Positions 8,827 through 17,631 of a DNA stretch of 64,000 nt are shown here, in pieces. Location of the stretch: the NCBI GenBank assembly GCA_964407265.1, contig CAYOUV010000010.1:1-64000 (forward strand), given 5' to 3'. Below the pieces are notes generated by a model. The model ran no database searches. It was not told the DNA's origin and saw only the letters and a program-made list of their open reading frames with translations. The translations under genes were made by a program, and so were the position numbers. Source of the stretch: CAYOUV01 sp964407265 (GTDB taxonomy: Bacteria; Chloroflexota; Anaerolineae; Anaerolineales; Villigracilaceae). Numbering within the stretch: the stretch's first letter is position 1; every line of letters begins with the position of its first letter.

Positions 8827-11613
8827 CTAAGTCAGGGATTGTAGCTGCCCCCAATTCGGGCCCCAACGAGCTTCTGTCGAGAGTGGGATATCCAGTGGAT
8901 AAGCCGCACCCATCGTTTGCTGCACCACACGAGCAGTCTTTTCCGATTCTTCGCGCGGGCATTCCAGCACAACTTCATCGTGTACTTGCAAGAGCATGCG
9001 TCCACGCAGCCCGGATTGCTGCAAAGCTTGCGACACATGTAACATGGCAATCTTCATAATATCGGCCGCTGTGCCCTGGATCGGGGCGTTAATCGCCTCG
9101 CGTTCCTCACGATTCTTCAAATTGCGATTGCTCTGGCTTTTAAGCGCCTGAAAGTACCGCCGTCGGCCCAGCAAGGTTTCCACATAGCCCTGCTCGGTAG
9201 CTGTTTTACGCATGCCGTCCAGATAATTTTTGACGCCAGGGAATTGCTTGAAGTAGGCGGCGACAAAATCCTCCGCTTCAGCCAGCGTTAGCTCAGTCGA
9301 GCGGGTCAAACCGAAAGCCGACATCCCATAAATCAGACCAAAGTTGATGGCCTTGGCATGTCGTCGTTGCTCTTTGCTAACCGAATCAAGCGGGACGCCG
9401 TAGATGGCTGCCGCGGTTGTAGCATGGATATCCTGCCCCTGGCGAAAGGCAGCTAACATGGCCTCGTCCCGAGCCATATGCGCCACGATGCGCAATTCGA
9501 TTTGAGAATAATCCACTGAGAGCAGGACGTTGCCCGGCGCGGGAATAAATCCCCTGCGCACGCGACGCCCTTCTTCGGTGCGGATGGGAATATTTTGCAA
9601 ATTGGGGTTGGACGAAGACAAGCGTCCCGTGATGGCCCCGGTCTGGCTGTAGGAGGTATGCACCCGACCGGTCTCCGGGTTGACGGCTGCCGGAAGCGCA
9701 TCCACGTAAGTCGACTTGAGCTTCGAAAGTTCACGGTGCTCGAGCACCAGGTCAACCACCGTATGCTGGCCGCGCATGGCTTCCAGTACATCGGCTGAGG
9801 TCGAGTAATGACCGCTGGATGTTTTGCGTCCACGGTCTGGTGGATCAAGTCGTAAACGCCCAAAGAGCATGTCCGATAATTGCTGGGTCGAGTTGATGTT
9901 GAAAGCCTTGCCGACCTGTGTGTAAATCTGCTTCTCGATCTCGTTCAAACGCGACTGCAACTCTGTTGATAATTGCTCAAAAAACGGCAGATCGAGCAAG
10001 ATGCCTCGCATTTCCATTCCCGCCAGCACACTGACCAGTGGCATTTCAATTTTCTCAAGCAACTGCAGGCCATGGGCGCGCTCAAGTTCTTCACGCAACA
10101 ACGGCATCAAACGCAGGCAGATCTCAGCATCGGAGGCGGCATATGGGGCGGCCGCGTCTATGGCGACTTCGTCCATACTACGCTGGTTTTTACCCTTACC
10201 GATCAGTTCTTCAATGTGGGTCATTTCTTCACCCAGACGAACATAAGCCAGGTTTTTTAACCCCAGATTACGCGAAGCCGGGTCGACCAGCCATTCGGCG
10301 ATCATGGTATCGAACGAAAGAGGCGTTACGTTCAACCCATAGCGAGCCAACATAATATAATCGTATTTGAGATTATGCCCCACTTTACTAATCTTTGGAT
10401 CGGTCAAAGGTCCACGCAAAGCCGAGATAACCTGCTCGACCGGCAAATTGTTTCCAGATTTGTGCCCAACCGGGATGTAAATCCCCTCACCTTCGCGAAT
10501 TGCAAGCGAAATACCGACCAGGTCCGCCTGCATCTCATCGGTGGATGTGGTCTCGGTGTCGAAGGCAATCCATGCGGCTTGTTGCAACTGATCAGCCAAC
10601 GCGGACAGCGCATCCGCTGTATCCACGATTTTGACCTCGATGGCTGGAACCGCTCGGGGTGTCTGCAGGACAGAGGACTCGTTACCAAAAAGAGAAAGCT
10701 GTTGGCCATTAGCCGCGACCGGTTGAATGGCCATGGTCAAATTCTCGAAACGGCGGCTCAAAGTACGGAATTCCATTTGTTTGAAAAATGCCAGCACCGT
10801 CTCGGGATTGTAGCGATTAGATTTGGCTTGCTCGAGGTCGAGCGTGATCGGCAAGTCAGTCCGTATTTGAGCTAAATCACGGCTCATATAAGCCGAATCC
10901 TTACCCTGCTCCAGCTTTCCACGCCAGCGGCTTTCGATTTCATCCAGGTGGGCGTAGACATTATCCAGGGTGCCATATTCTTCTAACAACGCTCCGGCGG
11001 TCTTCTGACCCACGCCGCGAACGCCGGGAATATTGTCAGATTTATCGCCGACCAGGGCCTTGTAATCCACGACCTGATCCGGTCGCACACCAAAGTAGTC
11101 TTTGACGGCATCATCGGTCATGTAATCCGTGGCATCACTCATGGATTTGCCTGGCAGATTGACAATAATGCCTTTACCGACCAATTGCAGCAGATCACGG
11201 TCTCCAGTGATGATTTTAACGCCCAATCCCTGCTCGGCGGCTCGACGGGCCACTGAGCCGAGTACATCATCTGCCTCAAATCCTTCCATTTCAAGGCGCG
11301 GCATATTGAAAGTGTCTACCAGTTCGCGGATGCGGTCCAGTTGTGGGACCAGGTCATCGGGCATCTTTTCGCGAGTGGCTTTGTATTCGGGATACATTTC
11401 ATCGCGGAAGGTTTTTCCGGTATCAAAGGCTACAGCAATATAATCGGGTTTTTCTTGTTCAAGGATCTTTATCAACACAGACGCAAAACCGAACACCCCG
11501 GCAGTCGGTTCTCCGGTCGAGGTCTGCCAGCGCTGTCCACCTGTGGCGCTTAGGGCAAAATAGGCGCGATAGGCCAGCGCGTGCCCGTCAATAAGATATA
11601 AAGTAGGTGGCAT
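8827..11613 (-). CDS. polA: DNA polymerase I
   Basis: Full-length family A polymerase of about 928 residues. The N-terminal 5'-3' exonuclease/FEN domain (about 1-290) starts with YLIDGHALAYRAYFAL and has EGFEADDVLGSVA. The 3'-5' exonuclease (about 330-510) keeps its D-x-E motif (AFDTETTSTDEM), so proofreading is probably intact. The polymerase shows motif A (LLSVDYSQIELRIVAH), motif B (RRHAKAINFGLIYGMSAFG) and motif C (LLQVHDEVVLE). It fills gaps and removes RNA primers in replication and repair. The ATG at 11613 is preferred over an in-frame TTG at 11631, since the protein then begins MPPTLYLIDGH and AAAGG lies upstream. Confidence 0.97.
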   Translation of the reverse strand: MPPTLYLIDGHALAYRAYFALSATGGQRWQTSTGEPTAGVFGFASVLIKILEQEKPDYIAVAFDTGKTFRDEMYPEYKATREKMPDDLVPQLDRIRELVDTFNMPRLEMEGFEADDVLGSVARRAAEQGLGVKIITGDRDLLQLVGKGIIVNLPGKSMSDATDYMTDDAVKDYFGVRPDQVVDYKALVGDKSDNIPGVRGVGQKTAGALLEEYGTLDNVYAHLDEIESRWRGKLEQGKDSAYMSRDLAQIRTDLPITLDLEQAKSNRYNPETVLAFFKQMEFRTLSRRFENLTMAIQPVAANGQQLSLFGNESSVLQTPRAVPAIEVKIVDTADALSALADQLQQAAWIAFDTETTSTDEMQADLVGISLAIREGEGIYIPVGHKSGNNLPVEQVISALRGPLTDPKISKVGHNLKYDYIMLARYGLNVTPLSFDTMIAEWLVDPASRNLGLKNLAYVRLGEEMTHIEELIGKGKNQRSMDEVAIDAAAPYAASDAEICLRLMPLLREELERAHGLQLLEKIEMPLVSVLAGMEMRGILLDLPFFEQLSTELQSRLNEIEKQIYTQVGKAFNINSTQQLSDMLFGRLRLDPPDRGRKTSSGHYSTSADVLEAMRGQHTVVDLVLEHRELSKLKSTYVDALPAAVNPETGRVHTSYSQTGAITGRLSSSNPNLQNIPIRTEEGRRVRRGFIPAPGNVLLSVDYSQIELRIVAHMARDEAMLAAFRQGQDIHATTAAAIYGVPLDSVSKEQRRHAKAINFGLIYGMSAFGLTRSTELTLAEAEDFVAAYFKQFPGVKNYLDGMRKTATEQGYVETLLGRRRYFQALKSQSNRNLKNREEREAINAPIQGTAADIMKIAMLHVSQALQQSGLRGRMLLQVHDEVVLECPREESEKTARVVQQTMGAAYPLDIPLSTEARWGPNWGQLQSLT

Positions 11614-11632
11614 AACAATGGCCTTTAACAAA

Positions 11633-11679
11633 CGCAGAGAACACAGAGAGAATTTCAGTTCCTCCGCGTCCTCCGCGAC
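11633..11679. repeat. Imperfect inverted repeat of the CGCAGAGAACACAGAG type
   Basis: CGCAGAGAACACAGAG faces TCCTCCGCGTCCTCCGCG across a short AT-rich centre; the arms match except for repeated A/G differences. I have seen such purine-rich 'acgcagagaacacagag' arms as dispersed elements in many bacterial genomes. It lies between polA and the receiver/transposase-like gene. A related half-copy sits at 57131. It could be a degenerate non-autonomous mobile element or a transcription attenuator. Confidence 0.5.
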
Positions 11680-11696
11680 TCAAATACAAAACAAGA

Positions 11697-13397
11697 CTAT
11701 TTCCGCGGGCGGGAGATGCCCTGTCGCTGACGTGTTTGTTGAATGTAATCTTTGACCAATTGCGGCGGGTGCTGTTGTGTACCACCCATGATCAAGTAAC
11801 CCGGCGCCCAGAAATCGCCGGAAGGATTCTCGCGCTTAATTCGTTGGAACTCAGCAAAGATCTTCTCAGATGTTTGCTGGCGCATGATGCGCATCAAGTA
11901 ACCCGGCGAGGTGGCCGGAGGTACATTAACAACCCACTGTAAATATTCGGGGCGCACAGCCAGGTATTCCAATCTCCAACCGAAGGCTACGCAAATTTGC
12001 GGCAACCATTCAGACAGGGAATCTGCCAGATCCCCGGTCAAATAATGTGTGCTGAAACGCGGTATTAGCAGGCAGGCGTACGTCAGATTATAGACGCCAG
12101 GTGAAACTGGTTCGAGCACGATACGCCCCGTCACTTCCTTGTTGGATAGCGGCCTGGTCTGGTCCACATCGTCGACATCGGGTTGCTGGGTAGAAGGCCT
12201 GGTCCGCGAGCGCGCCTTGGTAGGCACGGTTGCATCCAGATCTTCCACGACATCTTGTTCCGCCACTTCCGTGTCTACATTACTCGGCTGGTTGTCCGTA
12301 GTCAAGTCTTGCCGTTGGAGAGCAGGGGATGTCTCGCGGCTATAGTTTGCGGATCCCGGTATTGACGTGGAAGAGCGTGTTTCATCTGTAAGGGTCCGTG
12401 AGTGATGATCGTTCTCATCGTTCAAATCCCACGGATAAGCCGGTTCCTCGTCTACCGTGCCAGCAACCTGCATCTGCAAGGTTTTTGCCGGGTCCGACGG
12501 AGGAACGTTATTCAGGATGCCTGCAATTGAAGGAATCTCAAGCTCATCGTCACTATCAGCATCATAGGACATTTCCGGTCCAGAGAATTCAACTTCGGAT
12601 TGCTTCTGTGCTGAGACGGACTTTGACCTGCTCGGGTCGATCGAGAGGGAAGTCGCTAGGTGGTTAGCCTGTGAGCGGATAGTACCGAAGGGTGTTTCAG
12701 CATCGAAAACCAGGGCCAGTGTTACACCCGGAAACAGGCGGGTGGCATAGAGCATATGCTCGGCTCTGGTCGATTCGAGGCGAGCAAAGCGCAGCAGGTC
12801 GTTCTCTTTCTGATCGCGCGCTACGATTTCGGCCAGTTCCTTGGCCGCATCTTGCGAAAGTTGACCGGCATATGCCCACAACTCATTGTCACGGGTAATC
12901 AGGGCCGCCTGTGCAGCTGACTCGAGGGTCAAACGAGTCAGATGTTGCGCGGCCTTGGTCACATCCTCCAACCAAGATACTGGCTTTTCGGCACTGGAAT
13001 TCATTTCCATCAAAGTTACTCCTTCACCAGAAGGCTCTATGGACTGCGCAGTAGAATCGTCCAACATATCTAGCAGATCGGGTAGATAGAATGGCTTGCG
13101 CAGCAGCGTCCAGGGACGGATTTCGTCAAATACCGCGGGGGGCTCATCGTCTGAGATGATCACCAATCCAATCTTGGGATCGATCGAACGCAGCATCCGC
13201 CCAATTTCAGAGACGGAAGAATCTTGCAAATCCATGTCCAGAAAAACCAGCGCACAGCCCTCCTCTTTCACCAAGGTGGCTGCTGCATCAGGATTCCCGA
13301 CAACTTGAACCAAGTAAGAGCCCGTCTCTTCCAGGCTCTGACGAATCAATTCCCCGAAGCTGGGATGGGGTGTTACAACAAGCAAAGGGACTTTCAT
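11697..13397 (-). CDS. Receiver / Roadblock-like / inactivated Y1-transposase-like fusion protein
   Basis: Three regions are visible in 566 residues. Residues 1-115 are receiver-like (phosphoacceptor-like D54 in VFLDMDL, K102 in LRKPF), but the acidic pair is missing (VVTPHP). Residues ~140-250 resemble a Roadblock/LC7 or GAF-like sensor fold (AALITRDNELWAYAGQLSQD). A polar, probably disordered linker follows (about 255-420). Residues ~425-555 match the IS200/IS605 TnpA fold: YNLTYACLLIPRF, FGWRLEYLAVRPEYLQWVV, FWAPGYLIMG and KDYIQQT. The HUH pair is replaced (Y485, Q487); a Tyr at 551 stands where the catalytic Tyr is expected. So this is probably a domesticated DNA- or RNA-binding domain, not a transposase. 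Confidence 0.7.
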   Translation of the reverse strand: MKVPLLVVTPHPSFGELIRQSLEETGSYLVQVVGNPDAAATLVKEEGCALVFLDMDLQDSSVSEIGRMLRSIDPKIGLVIISDDEPPAVFDEIRPWTLLRKPFYLPDLLDMLDDSTAQSIEPSGEGVTLMEMNSSAEKPVSWLEDVTKAAQHLTRLTLESAAQAALITRDNELWAYAGQLSQDAAKELAEIVARDQKENDLLRFARLESTRAEHMLYATRLFPGVTLALVFDAETPFGTIRSQANHLATSLSIDPSRSKSVSAQKQSEVEFSGPEMSYDADSDDELEIPSIAGILNNVPPSDPAKTLQMQVAGTVDEEPAYPWDLNDENDHHSRTLTDETRSSTSIPGSANYSRETSPALQRQDLTTDNQPSNVDTEVAEQDVVEDLDATVPTKARSRTRPSTQQPDVDDVDQTRPLSNKEVTGRIVLEPVSPGVYNLTYACLLIPRFSTHYLTGDLADSLSEWLPQICVAFGWRLEYLAVRPEYLQWVVNVPPATSPGYLMRIMRQQTSEKIFAEFQRIKRENPSGDFWAPGYLIMGGTQQHPPQLVKDYIQQTRQRQGISRPRK

Positions 13398-13531
13398 TTA
13401 CCTTAAAGTGTATCACGGCAATCTGTGACAGGCAAGCAGGAATAATGAACTTACAAAATTGATGGGAAATGCCCATATACGGCAGAAGAAGCCAGCTTGC
13501 CTGCATATGCGGGATCAAACCTTAACAAAAC

Positions 13532-13561
13532 TTGACTTTTGCCCCCAATATGTGCTATCTA
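13532..13561 (+). promoter_or_regulatory. Sigma70-type promoter of the MBL-fold hydrolase gene
   Basis: TTGACT (13532-13537) and TATCTA (13556-13561) are separated by 18 bases. A TGAGG Shine-Dalgarno sequence at 13577-13581 lies 7 nt before the ATG at 13589. The leader would be about 20 nt. Confidence 0.5.
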
Positions 13562-13588
13562 ATAGGAAAATTAACATGAGGTCTCTAC

Positions 13589-14437
13589 ATGCATCGCGAA
13601 CGCGTTTCTGAAAATGTTTTCTGGTTTCAAAGTGAAGTCTATGCTCAAGTAACAGCGGGCGTGGTTGCCGGCCCACAATGGGCTGTTGTGATTGACACAC
13701 TAGCTTTGCCTGACGAAACACTTGCCATTCGCGAGTTCATCGAGCACGAATTGAGTGTGCCGGTGCGTTATGTGATCAATACACATTATCATGCCGACCA
13801 TAGCTGGGGCAATTGTTTCTTCCCCGGTGCAACTATCATCGCTCACACACGCTGCCGGGAACTATTAAACGAACGCGGCAGGCCATCTCTGGAAACCGCT
13901 AAAAAGCAGAATACAGCCTGGCGCCAGGTCAAAATCGTCCTGCCGCAGATGACATTTGACCAAGGCGAGTTAAACCTACGCGTGGGTAAGAAAAACCTAA
14001 CCATATTTCCAGCTCTTGGCCACAGCGAGGACGGAATTGCCGTTCTGGTCGATGAAGATCGGGTCCTGTTCGCTGGAGACGCCTTTATGCCCCTCCCCTA
14101 CCTGGTAGACGGCAGCCTGGAGGAGATGACCAATTCGATCAAGCGCATCGGACGCATGGGGTTGGAAAACATCATCCAGGGTCACGGCGACATCATCCTG
14201 CGAGGCGAAATTGAGGCAGCCGTGAAAGAGAACCTGAACTATCTATCTTCCATCAGGAAAGCCATCCGCATAGCTTCACGGCGTAAATCACCAATCGAAT
14301 ATCTGGATGAAGTTAAAATTGAGGCGTGTGGTAAAAGCCGTGTTTATCTGGGAGGCTTAGCCGATGGCCTGCACCATCGCAATCTGCGCGCGCTTTACCA
14401 GCAAGCAAATGAAGCCAGTGAGGAAGACAGTGAGTAG
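13589..14437 (+). CDS. Metallo-beta-lactamase-fold hydrolase
   Basis: 282 residues with the diagnostic zinc motif NTHYHADHSWGN, a second-site Asp in LFAGDAFMP, and later His residues in ALGHSEDG and IIQGHGD. The fold is that of glyoxalase-II/quinoprotein-relay-type hydrolases. The substrate cannot be told from sequence. No signal peptide is seen, so it is probably cytoplasmic. The gene is monocistronic: its own promoter lies upstream and a strong terminator 22 nt downstream. The C-terminal ~60 residues are basic (IRIASRRKSPIEYL) and not typical of the core domain. Confidence 0.85.
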   Translation: MHRERVSENVFWFQSEVYAQVTAGVVAGPQWAVVIDTLALPDETLAIREFIEHELSVPVRYVINTHYHADHSWGNCFFPGATIIAHTRCRELLNERGRPSLETAKKQNTAWRQVKIVLPQMTFDQGELNLRVGKKNLTIFPALGHSEDGIAVLVDEDRVLFAGDAFMPLPYLVDGSLEEMTNSIKRIGRMGLENIIQGHGDIILRGEIEAAVKENLNYLSSIRKAIRIASRRKSPIEYLDEVKIEACGKSRVYLGGLADGLHHRNLRALYQQANEASEEDSE

Positions 14438-14458
14438 CCAACACGAATAGCTGAGGTC

Positions 14459-14486
14459 AAAAAACCGCTCTTCTGAGCGGTTTTTT
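14459..14486. terminator. Bidirectional rho-independent terminator
   Basis: AAAAACCGCTC-TTCT-GAGCGGTTTTTT gives a GC-rich stem with A- and T-runs on the two sides. It separates the MBL gene and plsY, which converge on it. Confidence 0.9.
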
Positions 14487-14506
14487 ATCTCTCGAATGGC
14501 TGTTTT

Positions 14507-15196
14507 TTACTCGGCATTCGGATGCACCACCTGGGCTTCATCCTGACGCTGCTTACGTTTGGCCCGCCAACCATGCAGGCGCTCTGTCCCATGCAGCAGG
14601 CGCTGAATGTTTGGACGCAAAGCCCAGATCAGCAACACCTCTGCGATCAAACCATATAAAATATACTGCCAGGGGGAAAATCCCAGTGCAAAGCGCACGA
14701 TAAAAATGAGCATAGCGATCAGCGCCACACTCAAAGTCGTCACTGAGGCATAGCCGATGCCAAAGAAGATCAAATACCCAAGTGGAAAAATGACCAAAAT
14801 CGATGGTGCCCACAAACCGAGCGCGCCACCGACACTGGGTGCGCCACCGGCGCCTCCACGCAAACGGAAATGTCCTTTTTCATCACGGCCCGGTAAGAAA
14901 ATCGAATAGTTATGTCCAATAATCGCTCCAAGTGGAGCCAAAATCTGTACCCAAACATTTCCTGTCAAGGCCCGCGAAATCCAGACGGCCGATGCACCTT
15001 TCAAAATATCGAGAATGGCGGTTAGTAATCCAGCCCAGAAGCCGGCCGCACGCATTGCATTTGTTCCGCCCGTGCGTCCACTCTCGACCAGTCGAAGATC
15101 CTTACCCGTTTTAAGTCGTACGACAATCAAGCCAAATGGGATTGAACCAATCAAATACGATAGGAGCAACAATCCTATGTCAATTAAAATTTGCAT
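14507..15196 (-). CDS. plsY: Glycerol-3-phosphate acyltransferase PlsY
   Basis: Integral membrane enzyme that moves an acyl group from acyl-phosphate to sn-glycerol-3-phosphate, the first step of phospholipid synthesis in most bacteria. Family signatures: LLSYLIGSIPFGLIVVRL in the first TM, ESGRTGGTNAMRAAGF (variant of SGNxGATNxxR), IIGHNYSIFLPG, and a glycine-rich GGAGGAPSVGGAL loop. About five to six TM segments; the basic C-terminal tail (GWRAKRKQRQDEAQVVHPNAE) is longer than usual. GGAGG precedes the ATG. It is the last gene of a leftward unit after the JAMM peptidase. PlsX is not in the window. Confidence 0.93.
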   Translation of the reverse strand: MQILIDIGLLLLSYLIGSIPFGLIVVRLKTGKDLRLVESGRTGGTNAMRAAGFWAGLLTAILDILKGASAVWISRALTGNVWVQILAPLGAIIGHNYSIFLPGRDEKGHFRLRGGAGGAPSVGGALGLWAPSILVIFPLGYLIFFGIGYASVTTLSVALIAMLIFIVRFALGFSPWQYILYGLIAEVLLIWALRPNIQRLLHGTERLHGWRAKRKQRQDEAQVVHPNAE

Positions 15197-15243
15197 CTCT
15201 CACAGCCTCCAGTTGAGTCAATTTTGGAAACACGCTTTAAGAG

Positions 15244-15660
15244 CTATGGTTGCTCATGATCCATGATTTGTAAGGTAACTGGCTTCACTTTTCCACCCTC
15301 GATCCAGAATCCGCGTGCCTGCCAGTCGGTTGTGTCACGATACCAGATGATGTGAACAGCCTCATAGGCAGATTCCGCGATATCAGTCGGGGACAGCACC
15401 GCAGGACCGGCCGGATGCGAGTGGAAGATGCCAACCAAATCCAGCCCTTGCTCATCGATCCAACGCAGAGCCTGCAATTGCTCACGCGGTTCCATACGAA
15501 ACCGTACCGGACTTTGGGCTGCATTCCTGATCCGCAGCACTTCTTCCACCCGGTTATTTTCCCCGGCTAAAAGGCCGCAGGCTTCCAAAGGTGCTTGCCG
15601 TTCAACGTGGCGACGCATGGATTGCCATTGACGGCGCGTCAGATACAACCTTCCAATCAT
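15244..15660 (-). CDS. JAMM/Mov34-type (M67) metallopeptidase
   Basis: 138 residues with a complete JAMM centre: an upstream Glu in PLEACGLLAG and HSHPAGPAVLSPTD, which gives the H-x-H-x(7)-S-x-x-D pattern. Bacterial relatives cleave isopeptide or C-terminal extensions of ubiquitin-like sulfur carrier proteins (the Mec+/CysO type), but no sulfur-carrier gene is adjacent here, so the substrate is open. It begins only a few bases after the upstream membrane protein's stop and precedes plsY by 47 nt, which suggests one transcript. Confidence 0.88.
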   Translation of the reverse strand: MIGRLYLTRRQWQSMRRHVERQAPLEACGLLAGENNRVEEVLRIRNAAQSPVRFRMEPREQLQALRWIDEQGLDLVGIFHSHPAGPAVLSPTDIAESAYEAVHIIWYRDTTDWQARGFWIEGGKVKPVTLQIMDHEQP

Positions 15661-15664
15661 GAAG

Positions 15665-16477
15665 TCAGCGAACCCAGATCACGACGCTCCAGACAAGTCC
15701 CAACATTACAGCAGGTTCAATGGCAGCTCGGCGAAGAGAATTCCCTTCGCCGAGACCAGCCGCCAAGCTGGTCAGGGCGTACAGCGGGCCGAGCAGGAGC
15801 AGACCATAGCGGACCGGAGAAACCGGCCAATAATGCAGGCCGGCTGCCAATTGGACACTTGCCAGTGCAATTCCGGCTGCCCAAGCGAATTGCCAGCGAC
15901 GGCTCAGGCGCAAGTGCAGAGTCCGCAAGCTAACGAAGAAAGCAGCCAGCAATAACGCCGGCACCTCCAGGAACAGACGCGCTCCGGCATAACGCAGCGC
16001 CACAGCCAGGATCAAATACATCGCAAAGGATAAAGCCGTCAGACCGGCGGTCGCTGTCGGGTAATACGAGTCGGCCGGTTCGACCACAATATATTCGGCC
16101 AGAAATACTAAAACCAGTAACAAGCCACCGACGCCAAATCCCAGCCACCACAGTCCGCCCCCAGGCAGCAACGTCAGCGGGATGCCAATGACAAAAGTAG
16201 TCAGCGTTGGCAGGATCCAATTCTCAATGGTGCGATTGTCACCCAGCGCAGGATGTCCGCGCAGCATCCAATCCATGCCCGTAGCAGTCAAGCCGGCTGC
16301 CAGGATGGTAGTGATGGTGTTCAAATCCAGGTTGAGTGCCAAATAAAAACCCGGCAATTGCAATTGCAGGGTGTAATCCGGCGTCTGGATAAAGCGCGTC
16401 AGAGCAAAAGCCAGCAATACGGCTGCTGTCAAGACGCTCAAACGATTGGAGTCGGGCAGATGCCGATTGGCTGCCAT
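15665..16477 (-). CDS. Polytopic membrane protein of unknown function
   Basis: About 270 residues with eight to ten hydrophobic segments (SVLTAAVLLAFALTRF, FVIGIPLTLLPGGGLWWLGF, LLAAFFVSLRTLHL). No enzymatic motif is recognised. The frame is open upstream to 16552, but the ATG at 16477 is strongly favoured: it begins MAANRHLPDSN and lies exactly 6 nt after a TACAAT hexamer, the leaderless arrangement seen at other genes here. First gene of a unit with the JAMM peptidase and plsY. Confidence 0.7.
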   Translation of the reverse strand: MAANRHLPDSNRLSVLTAAVLLAFALTRFIQTPDYTLQLQLPGFYLALNLDLNTITTILAAGLTATGMDWMLRGHPALGDNRTIENWILPTLTTFVIGIPLTLLPGGGLWWLGFGVGGLLLVLVFLAEYIVVEPADSYYPTATAGLTALSFAMYLILAVALRYAGARLFLEVPALLLAAFFVSLRTLHLRLSRRWQFAWAAGIALASVQLAAGLHYWPVSPVRYGLLLLGPLYALTSLAAGLGEGNSLRRAAIEPAVMLGLVWSVVIWVR

Positions 16478-16483
16478 GATTGC

Positions 16484-16489
16484 ATTGTA
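16484..16489 (-). promoter_or_regulatory. Candidate -10 hexamer of a leaderless promoter
   Basis: TACAAT on the minus strand, followed by GCAATC and then ATG at 16477. The spacing puts the transcription start at or next to the A of the start codon. No Shine-Dalgarno sequence is present. Confidence 0.5.
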
Positions 16490-16612
16490 CCTGTCTCCGG
16501 CACGCCTGCCAAGTGTCATCCTACGATAAATACCCGATTTCATAGAACACACGGTCTAATTTTCGACCAAGAACTGGTCCTAAAGCGGTCTGTATGGTAA
16601 AATCAATCGGTT

Positions 16613-17611
16613 ATGGAAAATCCACAAACAAACATCCTGCCGCCACCACCAGGCATCATCCGATCGTTGAAAGAAGGCTTTGACGCGGTAGCCAGTCACG
16701 CCGCGGCGATGCTCTTGCCGATTGCAATCGACCTGCTACTCTGGCTTGGACCCCGCTTGCGCTTGGACCAGCTTGCCCGCCCATTCATTGCCGGGCTGGC
16801 AAATTTCCCATCCGGCATGCCTTTCTCAACCAGTGATGTCCAGCAGGCGCAGCAGTTATATAACCAGTTCTTTCAACAATTCAATCTGTTGAGCATCATC
16901 CGCACTTTCCCAATCGGCATCTCCAGTTTGATGTCCAATTCACAGTCAAATATGACCCCAATCGGTACGCCGATTGCCATACAGGTTCCGTCACTTTTGA
17001 GTATGCTCAGTTTGGTTTTCCTATTGACACTGGCAGGCTGGGTAGGCGGTGGGTTATATTTCCAATGGGTTGCCCGATCGGCTGCCGTTGAAGAATCGCC
17101 CATTTCACTTAGGCAAACGTTGAAAGCTGTCTGGCAGGCCGTTTTACTATCAGGTATCTGGCTGATCATTCTGATTGCCATTTCCATTCCGGTGCTGCTT
17201 TTTATCTCAGTGCTGGCATTGATCAGCCCGATCCTGGCACAGGGCGTGTTATTCCTGCTGGCCCTGGTAGCCATGTGGCTAATTCTGCCAATCTTCTTCT
17301 CGCCGCATGGCATATTTATAGGCGAACAAAACGCCTTTCGATCGATCGTCAGCAGCTTGCAAATGATACGTTTTACCTTTCCAACCAGTGGACTATTTGT
17401 TCTGCTGGTCCTGGTCGTCAGCCAAGGCTTCAACCTGCTGTGGAGTGTGCCAGCAGCCAGTTCCTGGATGACCCTGATCGGTATCGGCGGTCACGCCTTT
17501 ATCACAACCGGACTTCTGGCAGCCAGCTTCATCTACTACCGTGATATGAGCGCCTGGCTCCAAACCGTTTTCGAACAGTTGCGTACACGCACTGCACCGC
17601 CACCGGCTTAG
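16613..17611 (+). CDS. Polytopic membrane protein upstream of gyrB
   Basis: 332 residues; six or so TM segments are clear (AAAMLLPIAIDLLLWL, LLSMLSLVFLLTLAGW, VLLSGIWLIILIAISIPVLL, LLFLLALVAMWLILPIFF, GLFVLLVLVVSQGFNLLW, GHAFITTGLLAASFIYY). The end of the protein (FRSIVSSLQMIRF followed by two TMs) looks like the membrane domain of the GlpQ-associated/DUF975-like group, but I do not assign a family. A TAAAAT hexamer lies 9 nt before the ATG and no clear Shine-Dalgarno sequence is seen. The stop lies 20 nt before the gyrB start, so the two are probably cotranscribed. Confidence 0.7.
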   Translation: MENPQTNILPPPPGIIRSLKEGFDAVASHAAAMLLPIAIDLLLWLGPRLRLDQLARPFIAGLANFPSGMPFSTSDVQQAQQLYNQFFQQFNLLSIIRTFPIGISSLMSNSQSNMTPIGTPIAIQVPSLLSMLSLVFLLTLAGWVGGGLYFQWVARSAAVEESPISLRQTLKAVWQAVLLSGIWLIILIAISIPVLLFISVLALISPILAQGVLFLLALVAMWLILPIFFSPHGIFIGEQNAFRSIVSSLQMIRFTFPTSGLFVLLVLVVSQGFNLLWSVPAASSWMTLIGIGGHAFITTGLLAASFIYYRDMSAWLQTVFEQLRTRTAPPPA

Positions 17612-17631
17612 TGCCATTTTCGGAGGTATTT

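Noticed and set aside
11697..13397. Intact IS200/IS605 transposase gene
   Set aside because: The domain lacks both HUH histidines, is fused to other domains, and no IS ends or TnpB gene are near.
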